Positions 15,263 to 23,084 of a stretch of DNA of 29,811 nt are shown here, one piece after another. The notes under the pieces were generated by a model. It saw only the letters and a program-made list of their open reading frames with translations. It was not told the origin of the DNA and did not search any database. The position numbers and the translations under genes are program-made. The DNA comes from DATAVB01 sp040414495 (GTDB taxonomy: Bacteria; Actinomycetota; Actinomycetes; Mycobacteriales; QHCD01), in assembly GCA_040414495.1 (NCBI GenBank), contig JBEDUI010000169.1:1-29811 (forward strand), read 5' to 3'. Each line of letters starts with the position of its first letter. Within the stretch, counting starts at the first letter, position 1.

Positions 15263-15976
15263 TCATTGCAAGTCCTCGTCGAAACGTAGCCGTCGTTCAA
15301 TTACATCCGCCGCGACCTCGCTGAGCCTACGACCACGGGCAAAAGCATGGGCGCGAAGGCGGACGAACGCATCATCAACGGATATATTCAGCTGGGCCAT
15401 GATCATCCCAGTCGCTTGATAGACCTCGACGCGGTGCGACTCGATGTCCCAGGGCAAGCCTCCGTTCACACCGACCGGGGACAGGAGATCGACCACAACC
15501 AGCGCCAATGTGTCGGCGGTTCGGAGTGCCTCGGCCAGCGCTGTGTTGTTCAACGCCTCTGGTGCAAGGCGGTAAAGATCCAGAACACCGACCCGGATCG
15601 CCCCGATCTGCAAGGGAAATGCAAACAGTGCTCCTACTCCCTTACCCTGCATTTCCGCACTGAACATAGGCCAGCGTGCACTTGTGTCCCGATCGAGATC
15701 AGTGACCAGAACGGGGGCGCCGGCCTCGAACGCTTCCACGCATGGTCCCTCACCCAGGGTGTACTGGATCTCCTCGATGTAGGCGGCGAGCTCGTCGCTG
15801 ACGCTCACCGTCGTACGGCGGCTGGAGGCGTCGCAAACCGAGACTCCGGCACCATCGACCGGAAGCACATCCACACACAATGCGCCCAATTGCTCAACCA
15901 ACTCGCCGCGAGCCGTAACGTGTCCGTCCGCGAGCATCCCGGCCAGACGGTGAGCCAATCGCCCCGTCTCATCCAT
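15263..15976 (-). CDS. Second GAF and ANTAR domain regulator
   Basis: A 237-residue paralogue of the downstream gene. GAF domain about residues 18-165 (YTLGEGPCVEAFEAGAPV, FPLQIGAIRVGVLDLYR), ANTAR domain about 178-230 (HRVEVYQATGMIMAQLNISV and the helix RLSEVAADVIERRL). The two copies share layout but have only modest identity, so this is an old pair rather than a recent duplication. No clear Shine-Dalgarno site precedes the ATG at 15976. It is divergent from an aldo/keto reductase, with an operator-like repeat in the gap. Confidence 0.92.
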   Translation of the reverse strand: MDETGRLAHRLAGMLADGHVTARGELVEQLGALCVDVLPVDGAGVSVCDASSRRTTVSVSDELAAYIEEIQYTLGEGPCVEAFEAGAPVLVTDLDRDTSARWPMFSAEMQGKGVGALFAFPLQIGAIRVGVLDLYRLAPEALNNTALAEALRTADTLALVVVDLLSPVGVNGGLPWDIESHRVEVYQATGMIMAQLNISVDDAFVRLRAHAFARGRRLSEVAADVIERRLRFDEDLQ

Positions 15977-16085
15977 CGGTCAACTTCGCTGAATACCGAA
16001 GCCAAGGGATGTGGTCATGCCGCATCACTTGACTGCCCCCGTTCGAACGTTCCACCCGCGCGCCACAGCCCGGAATTCCGATAGT

Positions 16086-16106
16086 TGTGAGATTACCCGT
16101 CTCACA
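16086..16106. promoter_or_regulatory. Operator-like inverted repeat between divergent genes
   Basis: TGTGAGA (16086-16092), seven bases, then TCTCACA (16100-16106). It lies 110 bp upstream of the GAF-ANTAR pair and 83 bp upstream of the aldo/keto reductase. The arms contain TGTGA and TCACA but 11 bases apart, not six, so it is not a canonical CRP site. Confidence 0.45.
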
Positions 16107-16175
16107 GCGGCATCGAGTGATTCTCACCGCCTCAAACGACCCTCATCGCCATGGCCTCCGGTCCAGCTGCGGACA

Positions 16176-16181
16176 TAGGGT
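16176..16181 (+). promoter_or_regulatory. Candidate -10 box for a leaderless aldo/keto reductase mRNA
   Basis: TAGGGT followed by seven bases and the ATG at 16189. The same hexamer precedes the PPOX start on the other strand at 762-767. Confidence 0.45.
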
Positions 16182-16188
16182 GACAGGC

Positions 16189-17178
16189 ATGGAGAATGTG
16201 CGACTAGGCAGGACCGGCTTACAGGTGTCCAGGTTGTGTTTGGGCACTATGACCTTTGGTCTGCAAAGCGATGAGGACACTTCACGGGCCATCATGGACC
16301 GTGCCGCCGATGGCGGAATCACCTTCTTCGACACCGCGGACGTCTATCCGGTCGGCGGCGGGCTCGATTCGGTCGGGCGGACCGAGGAGATCGTCGGCCG
16401 TTGGCTGCGCGGGCGGCGCGCCGACTTCGTTCTCGCTACGAAGTGCTTCGGCGCGATGGGCCCGCATCCGTGGCAGAAAGGAAACTCTCGCAAACACATC
16501 CTGGATGCGGTCGAGCAGTCGCTGCGGCGGCTGCAGACCGACTACATCGACCTCTACCAATTACACGGTCCCGACCCGCAGACCCCGATCGATGAAACTC
16601 TGGGCGCGCTCGACGACATCGTGCGGGCGGGCAAGGTCCGCTACGTCGGCTGCTCGAACTTCCTCTCTTATCAGGTCGCGCGCGCAATAGGGCGCAGCGA
16701 GGCGTTGGGGCTGACCCGTTTCGATTCCGTTCAACCGCGCTACAACCTGCTGTTCCGGCAGATCGAACGCGAACTGCTGCCTTTGTGTGGCGAAGAGGGA
16801 ATCGGCGTCATTCCGTACAACCCGATCGCCGGCGGCATGCTCAGCGGCAAGCACCGGCCGGGCGCACCGACCGAGGGCACCCGCTTCACCCTCGGCAACG
16901 CGGCCGGCAACTACCAGGGCCGGTACTGGCACGACGACATGTTCCAGACGGTCGAGACGCTGCGACCGCTGGCCGACAAGGCCGGGATTCCGCTGGTGTC
17001 GCTGGCCGTGGCCTGGGTGCTGGCCAATCCGGTGGTCACCGCGCCGATCATCGGCGCCAGCCGCCCCGACCAACTCGACGCGAGCCTGCAGGCCCTTGAC
17101 GTAACTCTGTCGGACGACCTGCTGCGAGAGTTGGACGAGATCACCCACGGCTACCGCTTCGGCGACGCTCCCCGCTGA
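16189..17178 (+). CDS. Aldo/keto reductase (YghZ/voltage-gated-K-channel-beta-like group)
   Basis: A 329-residue TIM-barrel NADPH oxidoreductase. The catalytic tetrad is visible as Asp48 and Tyr53 (FFDTADVYPV), Lys85 (LATKC) and His126 (LYQLHGPDPQ). NADPH-binding features appear near the end (APIIGASRPDQLDASL). The ATG at 16189 matches the family start MENVRLGRTGLQVS; longer in-frame extensions have no support. No good ribosome site is seen but a TAGGGT box is placed for a leaderless transcript. The substrate is an aldehyde or sugar-like carbonyl, not further assignable. A strong hairpin follows the gene. Confidence 0.93.
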   Translation: MENVRLGRTGLQVSRLCLGTMTFGLQSDEDTSRAIMDRAADGGITFFDTADVYPVGGGLDSVGRTEEIVGRWLRGRRADFVLATKCFGAMGPHPWQKGNSRKHILDAVEQSLRRLQTDYIDLYQLHGPDPQTPIDETLGALDDIVRAGKVRYVGCSNFLSYQVARAIGRSEALGLTRFDSVQPRYNLLFRQIERELLPLCGEEGIGVIPYNPIAGGMLSGKHRPGAPTEGTRFTLGNAAGNYQGRYWHDDMFQTVETLRPLADKAGIPLVSLAVAWVLANPVVTAPIIGASRPDQLDASLQALDVTLSDDLLRELDEITHGYRFGDAPR

Positions 17179-17191
17179 GCTCCGTCCACAC

Positions 17192-17241
17192 AGCACAGAG
17201 GGTGTGCCCGACCCGCGGTCGGACACACCCTCCATTGTGCT
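17192..17241. terminator. Long bidirectional terminator hairpin
   Basis: The inner stem GAGGGTGTGCCCGACC (17198-17213) pairs with GGTCGGACACACCCTC (17217-17232) with one mismatch and a three-base loop. The outer AGCACA/TGTGCT (17192-17197 and 17236-17241) continues the stem after a small bulge and touches the last base of the SseB-like gene. Confidence 0.85.
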
Positions 17242-17684
17242 CAGTCCATCTTGGACGCGGCCGCCAGCGCCGGCATCGCCGAGGCCGGCAACGCCACCGC
17301 GGTGGCCTGATCCCCCGGGTTGACCAGCAGGGTCAGGTCATTCGACGGCCAGACCCCAGCCAGCTCGCTCGCGTCGACCGCGATCGAACTCGGCGTGTCG
17401 GGCAGGGCCTGAGCCAGTTGCTCGACGCTGGTGAACGCCGGTACGTAGGACGCGTTGTCCTGCTCGATCACCGGCAGTGTTATGTCGCGCTTGCCCTCGG
17501 GGGCTTCGCTCGTCTGCGGCAGGATCAGTTGCTGCCCGGCCAATGCCTGCACCACGCCAGTCTGGTCATTGCCGGCAACGGCCGCAGCGAGGGACGACTC
17601 CAGCGAGCCGGCGCCAGCTGAGATGGGCCCATCGGTTGGCCCATTGGTTGGACCATGAGTTGGCCCATCGGTTGGCGAGGTCAT
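17241..17684 (-). CDS. SseB-like N-terminal domain protein
   Basis: A 147-residue protein starting at an ATG preceded by GAGGAG. The first 20 residues are a repeat of Gly-Pro-Thr units encoded by a 12-bp tandem repeat. The rest follows the SseB-like pattern: SLESSLAAAVAG, QALAGQQLILPQ, a short acidic turn, YVPAFTSVEQLAQALP and ELAGVWPSNDLTLLVNPG. This domain is widespread in actinobacteria with no settled role. A hairpin (17716-17735) lies just upstream. It follows the SDR gene by 94 bp on the same strand. Confidence 0.85.
   Translation of the reverse strand: MTSPTDGPTHGPTNGPTDGPISAGAGSLESSLAAAVAGNDQTGVVQALAGQQLILPQTSEAPEGKRDITLPVIEQDNASYVPAFTSVEQLAQALPDTPSSIAVDASELAGVWPSNDLTLLVNPGDQATAVALPASAMPALAAASKMD
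17629..17676. repeat. Four tandem 12-bp repeats coding a Gly-Pro-Thr tract
   Basis: Units CCATCGGTTGGC (17629-17640), CCATTGGTTGGA, CCATGAGTTGGC and CCATCGGTTGGC (17665-17676). Read on the minus strand they give a repeated x-GPT unit at the start of the SseB-like protein. A unit of 12 bp can gain or lose copies without shifting the frame. Confidence 0.85.
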
Positions 17685-17715
17685 CAGGTGCTCCTCTGCA
17701 TTCTGGGATACGGTC

Positions 17716-17735
17716 CGTGCCGCACAGACGGCACG
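17716..17735. promoter_or_regulatory. Hairpin between the SDR and SseB-like genes
   Basis: CGTGCCG (17716-17722), six bases, CGGCACG (17729-17735): a perfect 7-bp stem. It is 32 bp upstream of the SseB-like start and 44 bp past the SDR stop, so it may end the SDR transcript or serve as an operator. Confidence 0.4.
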
Positions 17736-17778
17736 TAGAGGCACCCCTACCCACTGCATCGCGGGTCATGCATCAACC

Positions 17779-18588
17779 TCACGGCAGCAGCCGGGCGATG
17801 TCCTGCGCGTACCGCACCTCGGAGTCGTCCTGCGGTGCGTAGCCGATCACCTTACGGGCGTTCGTAATGCTCCAGAACGTCCGGGCGTTGTTCGATACGC
17901 CATAAAAAATCTGGAACGGAACGCCGTACTCATCCTCAACGTGGGGTGCATCGATGGACTTGCAAAAAAGCTGTTGTAGGTCCCGTTCGCTGATATAGCC
18001 GGCCAGATCGCGTACGTACCGTTCCCGCGGGAGGTCGGCATAGACCGCCGGATCCAGCTCGCGCGGGGCGACGATGCGCACCTGCACAATCTCCAACGGA
18101 CGGCCGAGACTGCCGCAGGCGTAGAGGAATCCGAGCGACTCGTAGGCCGCTTTGGCCCAGCCGTACAGGTTGTCCGGCCGCGGGTATTCCTCCGGCCCGA
18201 CGCGGTCCTTCAGCCCGGCGAAGTACGGCTGCTCGTACCACTTGGCCGCCTGGTTGGTGCTGGCCACCACGACCCGGCGCACGCCGGCATCCAGGGCCAG
18301 TTGGTACACCCGCTGGGTCATGTCGACGTTGCGCCGCTGGTTCTCGTATTCGGCTTGCACGTTGTCGCTGCGCACCCGCAGGTACGCGGTGTGTACGACC
18401 GTGTCGATGCCGGTGAAGTGCTCGCGCAGTTGGTCTTCGTCATCGGCCAGCAGGTCGGCCGATCGCACACCGTCCACATCGGACCGGTTATCGAGCAGCG
18501 TCAGCTCGTACCGTTCAGAAAACGCGGGCAGCAGTTGACCGGCGATATATCCGCATGCCCCGGTGAGCAGAATCCGCTGTCGTGCCAT
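17779..18588 (-). CDS. Extended SDR, NAD-dependent epimerase/dehydratase, uronate-dehydrogenase-like
   Basis: A 269-residue Rossmann protein. The nucleotide motif GACGYIAG lies at residues 10-17; Ser110-Thr111, Tyr142 and Lys146 (LYGWAKAAYE) form the active site. The ending FYGVSNNARTFWS and the KVIGYAPQDDSEV segment resemble uronate dehydrogenase, which oxidises galacturonate or glucuronate to the lactone. The ATG at 18588 is preferred to the one at 18615: it gives the normal N-terminus and has GGAGG upstream, although the gap of 11 bases is long. It follows the phosphoesterase by 47 bp. The specific activity is an inference. Confidence 0.85.
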   Translation of the reverse strand: MARQRILLTGACGYIAGQLLPAFSERYELTLLDNRSDVDGVRSADLLADDEDQLREHFTGIDTVVHTAYLRVRSDNVQAEYENQRRNVDMTQRVYQLALDAGVRRVVVASTNQAAKWYEQPYFAGLKDRVGPEEYPRPDNLYGWAKAAYESLGFLYACGSLGRPLEIVQVRIVAPRELDPAVYADLPRERYVRDLAGYISERDLQQLFCKSIDAPHVEDEYGVPFQIFYGVSNNARTFWSITNARKVIGYAPQDDSEVRYAQDIARLLP

Positions 18589-18635
18589 GTGTTTCGTATC
18601 CTCCACTGTGGACATTCGGCGAATTACCCCACTGA

Positions 18636-19127
18636 TCAGGTTACGTTGATGAGCTGCGCGTCGAGCAGGTGTCCGTCCGCGATATCGAGTACGCCGATCG
18701 TGCCGTGCGGCTGAGCACGCCGATCGGTGGGCGAGCCGGGATTGAAGATGCGCACGCCGTCACCGGTCTCATCCAACGGGATGTGCGAGTGTCCGAACAC
18801 GACCAGGTCGGCCTCCGGAAACGCCTTACGCATCCGGGCCGTTCGGCCGGATGCGGCCCCCGAGTCGTGCACCATGCCGACCCGCAGGCCGTCCAACGTC
18901 AACTGCAACGTCTCCGGCACACCCCAGGCGATGACATCCCGGCCGTCGTTGTTGCCCAACACCGCGCGCACCTCGGCGAAGGCGGACAGCTCGTCCAACA
19001 CGTCGGCGGTGCAGATATCGCCGGCGTGCAGGATCAGATCGGCTTCCCGGCAGTGCGCCGCGACTGCCGGCGGAACGGACCGCCAGCGCCGCGGCGCATG
19101 CGTATCAGAGACGACAACAACATGCAT
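18636..19127 (-). CDS. YfcE/MJ0936-type metallophosphoesterase
   Basis: A 163-residue calcineurin-like phosphodiesterase. All metal-binding motifs are present: Asp8 and His10 (SDTH), Asp37 (HAGDICTADVLDEL), Asn60 (GNND), His87 (VHDSG), His113 and His115 (GHSH). Relatives hydrolyse phosphodiesters, and YfcE does so in vitro with manganese. The ATG at 19127 is chosen over 19136 because CAGAAT on the minus strand (19140-19135) then sits seven bases upstream and the protein starts directly with the first beta strand. It is divergent from the aminotransferase. The physiological substrate is unknown. Confidence 0.9.
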   Translation of the reverse strand: MHVVVVSDTHAPRRWRSVPPAVAAHCREADLILHAGDICTADVLDELSAFAEVRAVLGNNDGRDVIAWGVPETLQLTLDGLRVGMVHDSGAASGRTARMRKAFPEADLVVFGHSHIPLDETGDGVRIFNPGSPTDRRAQPHGTIGVLDIADGHLLDAQLINVT

Positions 19128-19134
19128 GTCGCCC

Positions 19135-19140
19135 ATTCTG
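19135..19140 (-). promoter_or_regulatory. Candidate -10 box for a leaderless phosphoesterase mRNA
   Basis: Minus-strand CAGAAT (YANNNT form) with seven bases before the ATG at 19127. If correct, the alternative ATG at 19136 would lie upstream of the transcript. Confidence 0.4.
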
Positions 19141-19202
19141 CTGGCCGGCGACCGGCGATGTCGCGGCGAAACGGGCAGCGCGGGCGGAAATCTTGCGGGC
19201 CG

Positions 19203-19208
19203 TAGACT
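19203..19208 (+). promoter_or_regulatory. Candidate -10 box for a leaderless aminotransferase mRNA
   Basis: TAGACT, six bases, then the GTG at 19215. No purine-rich ribosome site is present in the preceding 20 bases. Confidence 0.5.
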
Positions 19209-19214
19209 GCCCAC

Positions 19215-20306
19215 GTGGCTTCAGATCTCATTTCTTTCTCCCGCGGCGCCCCGTCGCTGGACATCGTCAACATCGAAGGCCTCAAGGCCGCCGCCGCCCG
19301 CGCGTTCGAGCGCGATCCCGGCGGTGCGACGGCGTACGGCACGTCGGTCGGCTATCTGCCGCTGCGGGCCTGGGTCGCCGAGAAACACGGTGTGGCGCCC
19401 GAGCAGGTTCTGGTCACCAACGGCTCGATGCAGGCCGACGCGTTCCTGTTCGATGCCCTGGTCCAGCCCGGCAGCCCGGTGATCGTGGAGAAGCCGACGT
19501 ACGACCGGACGCTCCTGGGTCTGCGTAACCGGCAGGCCGACCTGCACGCGGTGACGGTCGACGCGGACGGGATCGACACCGACGAACTGCGCGCGCTGCT
19601 GGAGTCCGGCGTTCGCCCGACGCTGGCGCACGTGATCCCGAACTTCCACAACCCGGCCGGCGTGACGCTCTCGGCGCCGCGGCGGCAGGCGTTGCTGGCG
19701 CTGGCCAAGGAGTACGGCTTCACGATCTTCGAGGACGACCCGTACCGCGATGTGCGGTTCACCGGCACGGCGCTGCCGACGATGTTCTCGGCCGACGATT
19801 CCGGCCGTGTCGTGTACGCGTCCTCGTTCTCGAAGACTGTCTGCCCGGGCATCCGGGTGGGCTACCTGGTCGGGTCGACCGACGTGATCGCCGGAATCGC
19901 CAAGGCGGCCACCAACACGTACATCTCGCCCAACATGGTTTCGCAGGCCATCGCGTACGAGTTCTGCGTGTCCGGCGCGATCGAGACCTCGATCAAGACC
20001 GTGCAGGTCGCGTTGGCGCAGCGGGTGGCCCGGCTGTCCGAGGCGCTGCGCCGCGAACTGCCCGAAGCCCGGTTCACCGTGCCCGAGGGCGGGTACTTCC
20101 TGTGGCTGGACCTGCCCGAGGACGTCGACGTGGCCAAGCTGCTGCCGGCGGCGACAGAGCGGGGCGTCGCGGTCGTGGCCGGCGCCGACTTCCTGCTCAC
20201 CGGTGGTGAGCACTCGGTGCGGCTGGCCTATTCGGCGGTCACCCCCGACCAGATCGAGGAAGGCGTGGCCCGGCTCGCCGCCGCGGTGGCCGAAGTACGT
20301 GGCTGA
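19215..20306 (+). CDS. PLP-dependent class I aminotransferase (LysN/Aro8-like)
   Basis: A 363-residue fold-type I transaminase. PLP residues are visible: Asn146 (NFHNPAG), the Asp pair at 174-175 and Tyr177 (FEDDPYRD), the Schiff-base Lys207 (SSFSKTVCPGIRVGY) and Arg214. The group contains 2-aminoadipate, aromatic and branched-chain amino acid aminotransferases, so the amino acid cannot be fixed. No helix-turn-helix domain is present, so it is not a MocR regulator. GTG start with a leaderless-type box. The next gene begins 42 bp later on the same strand and has its own ribosome site, so the two are probably one operon. Confidence 0.93.
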   Translation: MASDLISFSRGAPSLDIVNIEGLKAAAARAFERDPGGATAYGTSVGYLPLRAWVAEKHGVAPEQVLVTNGSMQADAFLFDALVQPGSPVIVEKPTYDRTLLGLRNRQADLHAVTVDADGIDTDELRALLESGVRPTLAHVIPNFHNPAGVTLSAPRRQALLALAKEYGFTIFEDDPYRDVRFTGTALPTMFSADDSGRVVYASSFSKTVCPGIRVGYLVGSTDVIAGIAKAATNTYISPNMVSQAIAYEFCVSGAIETSIKTVQVALAQRVARLSEALRRELPEARFTVPEGGYFLWLDLPEDVDVAKLLPAATERGVAVVAGADFLLTGGEHSVRLAYSAVTPDQIEEGVARLAAAVAEVRG

Positions 20307-20348
20307 GCTGCGCACGCCCAGAACGTCCCGTTCCAAGAAAGGGAGAAT

Positions 20349-21131
20349 ATGACGCAGAGCAATGGTGGTCCCACGGCGCCGCTGCGCGGCGGCAACGCGA
20401 TGCCGCTGCTGGGCTTCGGTACCTGGCAGGCCGAGGATCAGCAGGCGTACGACTCGGTGCTGCACGCGTTGCGTACCGGCTACCGGCACATCGACACCGC
20501 GACCGGATACGGCAACGAGGACCAGGTTGGCAAGGCGGTCCGGGACAGCGGCGTGCCCCGCGAGGACATCTTCATCACCACGAAGCTGCCCCCGAACAAC
20601 GCCGGCCAGGAGCAGCAGACGATCGAGACCAGCCTGCGCAAGCTCGGTACCGACTACGTCGACCTGTGGCTGATTCACTGGCCGCCGAACGGCGAGGCGA
20701 CACCCTCGACGTGGCAGGCGTTCCGCGAGCTGCGGGACAAGGGAATGGCGCGCGAGATCGGCGTCAGCAACTACAGCACCGCGCAGCTGGACGAGCTGAT
20801 CCAGGCCACCGACGAGGCGCCGGCGGTCAACCAGATCAAGTGGGGTCCGAGCCTGCACGACGCGCAGCGGTTGGCCGAGCACGAGGAGCGTTCGATCGTG
20901 CTGGAGGGCTACAGCCCGTTCAAGACGACCAACCTGCAGCACCCGACGCTGGCCGACATCGCCGCGGCGCACGGTGTGACTCCGGATCAGGTCGTGTTGC
21001 GCTGGCACATCGAGCACGGCATCGTCGTCATCCCGAAATCGGTGACGCCGGCCCGGATCGAGTCGAACTTCGACATCTTCGGGTTCGAGCTCACCAAGGA
21101 CGAGGTGGCCGCGATCGACGGTCTGTCCTAA
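20349..21131 (+). CDS. Aldo/keto reductase, 2,5-diketo-gluconate reductase-like (AKR5 group)
   Basis: A 260-residue NADPH reductase with AAAGGGAG before the ATG. The tetrad is Asp49 and Tyr54 (HIDTATGYGNE), Lys79 (TTKLPP) and His110 (LIHWPPN). IPKSVTPARIESNFDIF is the cofactor-binding C-terminal motif. It is slightly shorter than many relatives (about 275 residues) at the C-terminus. It follows an aminotransferase and precedes a strong terminator. The pairing could mean a shared pathway from an amino acid to an alcohol, but that is inference. It belongs to a different subgroup from the reductase at 16189. Confidence 0.93.
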   Translation: MTQSNGGPTAPLRGGNAMPLLGFGTWQAEDQQAYDSVLHALRTGYRHIDTATGYGNEDQVGKAVRDSGVPREDIFITTKLPPNNAGQEQQTIETSLRKLGTDYVDLWLIHWPPNGEATPSTWQAFRELRDKGMAREIGVSNYSTAQLDELIQATDEAPAVNQIKWGPSLHDAQRLAEHEERSIVLEGYSPFKTTNLQHPTLADIAAAHGVTPDQVVLRWHIEHGIVVIPKSVTPARIESNFDIFGFELTKDEVAAIDGLS

Positions 21132-21147
21132 CTGGACATTCGCTCGT

Positions 21148-21184
21148 AAGAAAGGCGCTTCCCCTTGTGGGAAGCGCCTTTCTT
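21148..21184. terminator. Perfect 16-bp bidirectional terminator
   Basis: AAGAAAGGCGCTTCCC (21148-21163), loop CTTGT, GGGAAGCGCCTTTCTT (21169-21184), followed by GTT. The A- and T-rich stem ends give a short U-run in both directions. It ends one base before the stop codon of the kinase gene. Confidence 0.92.
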
Positions 21185-21185
21185 G

Positions 21186-22928
21186 TTAGGACAGTCGGCG
21201 GGTCGCGCTCTCGGGTTCCTGGGCCGCGATGGGCACGTTGGTGGCGACCGGACCCTCCTCGGTGTAACCAGTACGGGCCAGCCAACCGGACACCTCGTGC
21301 CGGATGACCTCCAGGCTGGGCCGGCGGGCCGGGTCGGGGTCCAGGGCTGCGGCCAGCAACCGGGCATGCACGCTCTCGGTCGGCAACTCGGTACACGGCT
21401 CCTGCTGCGCGGCCGCCATCATCGCGGCCATCAGGTCGGCCCGCCGACCCCGCGGCGGCTTACCGGACAGGGCGTAGCTCACGGTCGCGGCCAGTTGCCA
21501 GCAGTCGGCGGCCCGGGTCGGCGGACTGTTCCGCGCGATCTCTGGCGCCAGATAGTCCGGTGTGCCGACCATCATGCCGGTGCTGGTGAGCGTGTGGTCG
21601 CCGGCCGAACGGGCAATGCCGAAGTCGATGAGGTGCGGCACGCCGCGTCTGTCCACGATCACGTTGGACGGCTTGACGTCGCGGTGCAGCACGCCTTGCT
21701 CGTGTGCCGCCGCCAACGCGCCGGCCATGGTCAGCCACAGCCGGGCGGCGGCGACGTCGTCGAGCCTGCCGCTCTGGTTCACCACGTCGGAGAGCAGCCC
21801 GCCCTCGATGTACTCCATCACCAGCCCGACCCCGTCGGGCTCCACGACGATGTCGTAGATCTTGACGCAGTTGGGATGCTGTACGGCCGCCAGTGCCTTG
21901 GCCTCGCGCCGGATCCGCTCCTCGGTGTCGGCATCGGGCACGTGCGCGAACTTCACCGCCACGGTCCGGTCCAGGTGGGTGTCCATGGCCAGCCACACCG
22001 TTCCGAAGCCACCCGCGCCCAAGGTCCGGACCCGCTTGAACCGACCCTCATCCAGCACCGGCGGGGGCGGCGGCGGTGGAGCTGGTGGCAGCGGTTCGGG
22101 CGCATGTCGCATCGGCTCGTACAGGCGGTCGTAGTCCGGCTCGTACTCGGGCTCCGGCTCGTACTGAGGTTGGTACGGCGGCTGATACGGCGCCGGAGGC
22201 TGGGCCGGTGGACGGTCGCGGTCAGCGTTGGAGGAGTTGATCACCGACCACCGCGGCTTGCCGGCGAAGACGACGATCAGGATCCCGACCAGGCTGATCG
22301 GCGCGAACCCGAGCCACAGCTGCTCGACTACACCGGCCCGTAGCGGCAGGGTCGCGACGGCCAGCGCCAGCACGGGCAGCCACAGGAACCGCCCCGGCCA
22401 CTTCTGCCCGCGCCGCAACGCGACCCGGCCCTGCAGCATGACGAACAGCAACGCCAGCAGCGGCGCGGCCACCAGCAGCGCCAAGCGCACCCCGTAGGTC
22501 ACCGTGCCGCCGTGCGAGCCGGTGAGCACCTGGTAGACGCTGTGCACGCCGAGGTACGTCCGCTGGTCGTTCACGACGCAGGAGCGCTGGCCGAGGCTGG
22601 CGACGGCGCGCTCGGAGAGCCCGGGACCGCCGGCGCCGGTGGCCACATCGCGGAACACACCGGACGCGCCCCGGAAGGCCAGCCACGGAATGAGAAAGGA
22701 AAACAGGGCACCGATCAGGCCGAAAACGGTGCAGGTGCCGAGCGTGTAGCGGTTGCCGGTGAACTTACGGATGATCGCGACCAGCACCGCCGCGAGAATC
22801 GGAAACAGCGCGAGAAACGCACCGAGAATGGTGATTGTCGATAGCCAGTCGTTACGGCACACCGGCGGTCGCACCCGAAAGTGCAGCCAGTTGAGCAGCG
22901 ATCCGACGAGCTGCTCGATGCTGCCCAC
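21186..22928 (-). CDS. Membrane Ser/Thr protein kinase with N-terminal membrane part and C-terminal kinase
   Basis: A 580-residue protein starting at GTG 22928 (GGAGG eight bases upstream). Residues about 31-53, 66-85, 145-165, 181-197 and 203-222 look like membrane segments; 86-144 is a soluble loop with one Cys. A Pro/Tyr/Glu-rich linker covers 235-292. The Hanks-type kinase domain follows: Gly loop 304-309 (GAGGFG), ATP Lys326 (VAVKF), catalytic Asp417 (HRDVKPSN), DFG 435-437 and GTPDYLAPEI near 455-464, so it should be active. Actinobacterial Pkn kinases usually place the kinase first, then one membrane helix and an outside sensor; this order is reversed. Target unknown. The activation loop has several Thr/Ser residues. 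Confidence 0.92.
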   Translation of the reverse strand: MGSIEQLVGSLLNWLHFRVRPPVCRNDWLSTITILGAFLALFPILAAVLVAIIRKFTGNRYTLGTCTVFGLIGALFSFLIPWLAFRGASGVFRDVATGAGGPGLSERAVASLGQRSCVVNDQRTYLGVHSVYQVLTGSHGGTVTYGVRLALLVAAPLLALLFVMLQGRVALRRGQKWPGRFLWLPVLALAVATLPLRAGVVEQLWLGFAPISLVGILIVVFAGKPRWSVINSSNADRDRPPAQPPAPYQPPYQPQYEPEPEYEPDYDRLYEPMRHAPEPLPPAPPPPPPPVLDEGRFKRVRTLGAGGFGTVWLAMDTHLDRTVAVKFAHVPDADTEERIRREAKALAAVQHPNCVKIYDIVVEPDGVGLVMEYIEGGLLSDVVNQSGRLDDVAAARLWLTMAGALAAAHEQGVLHRDVKPSNVIVDRRGVPHLIDFGIARSAGDHTLTSTGMMVGTPDYLAPEIARNSPPTRAADCWQLAATVSYALSGKPPRGRRADLMAAMMAAAQQEPCTELPTESVHARLLAAALDPDPARRPSLEVIRHEVSGWLARTGYTEEGPVATNVPIAAQEPESATRRLS

Positions 22929-23084
22929 TGTGCATTCCTCCGTCTCGCCGTGCTCGCCAAGGCCGCCCCGATGACGACCGCGTTGGTCAACCATAGGACG
23001 CCAGCGGGGCCGGTTACGGTTGGCGCTGGGATCGGTGCGGATTTGGGACAGCAAATTGTCGTACCCCGGTCGCACACTGTGGGC

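Noticed and set aside
16086..16106. A CRP (TGTGA-N6-TCACA) site
   Set aside because: The half-sites are 11 bases apart, not six, so it is listed only as a generic inverted repeat.
19221..21017. A 598-codon minus-strand open frame over the aminotransferase and aldo/keto reductase
   Set aside because: Both plus-strand proteins have complete active-site motifs. The reverse frame has low-complexity Arg/Leu/Val/Gly content and crosses the intergenic gap.
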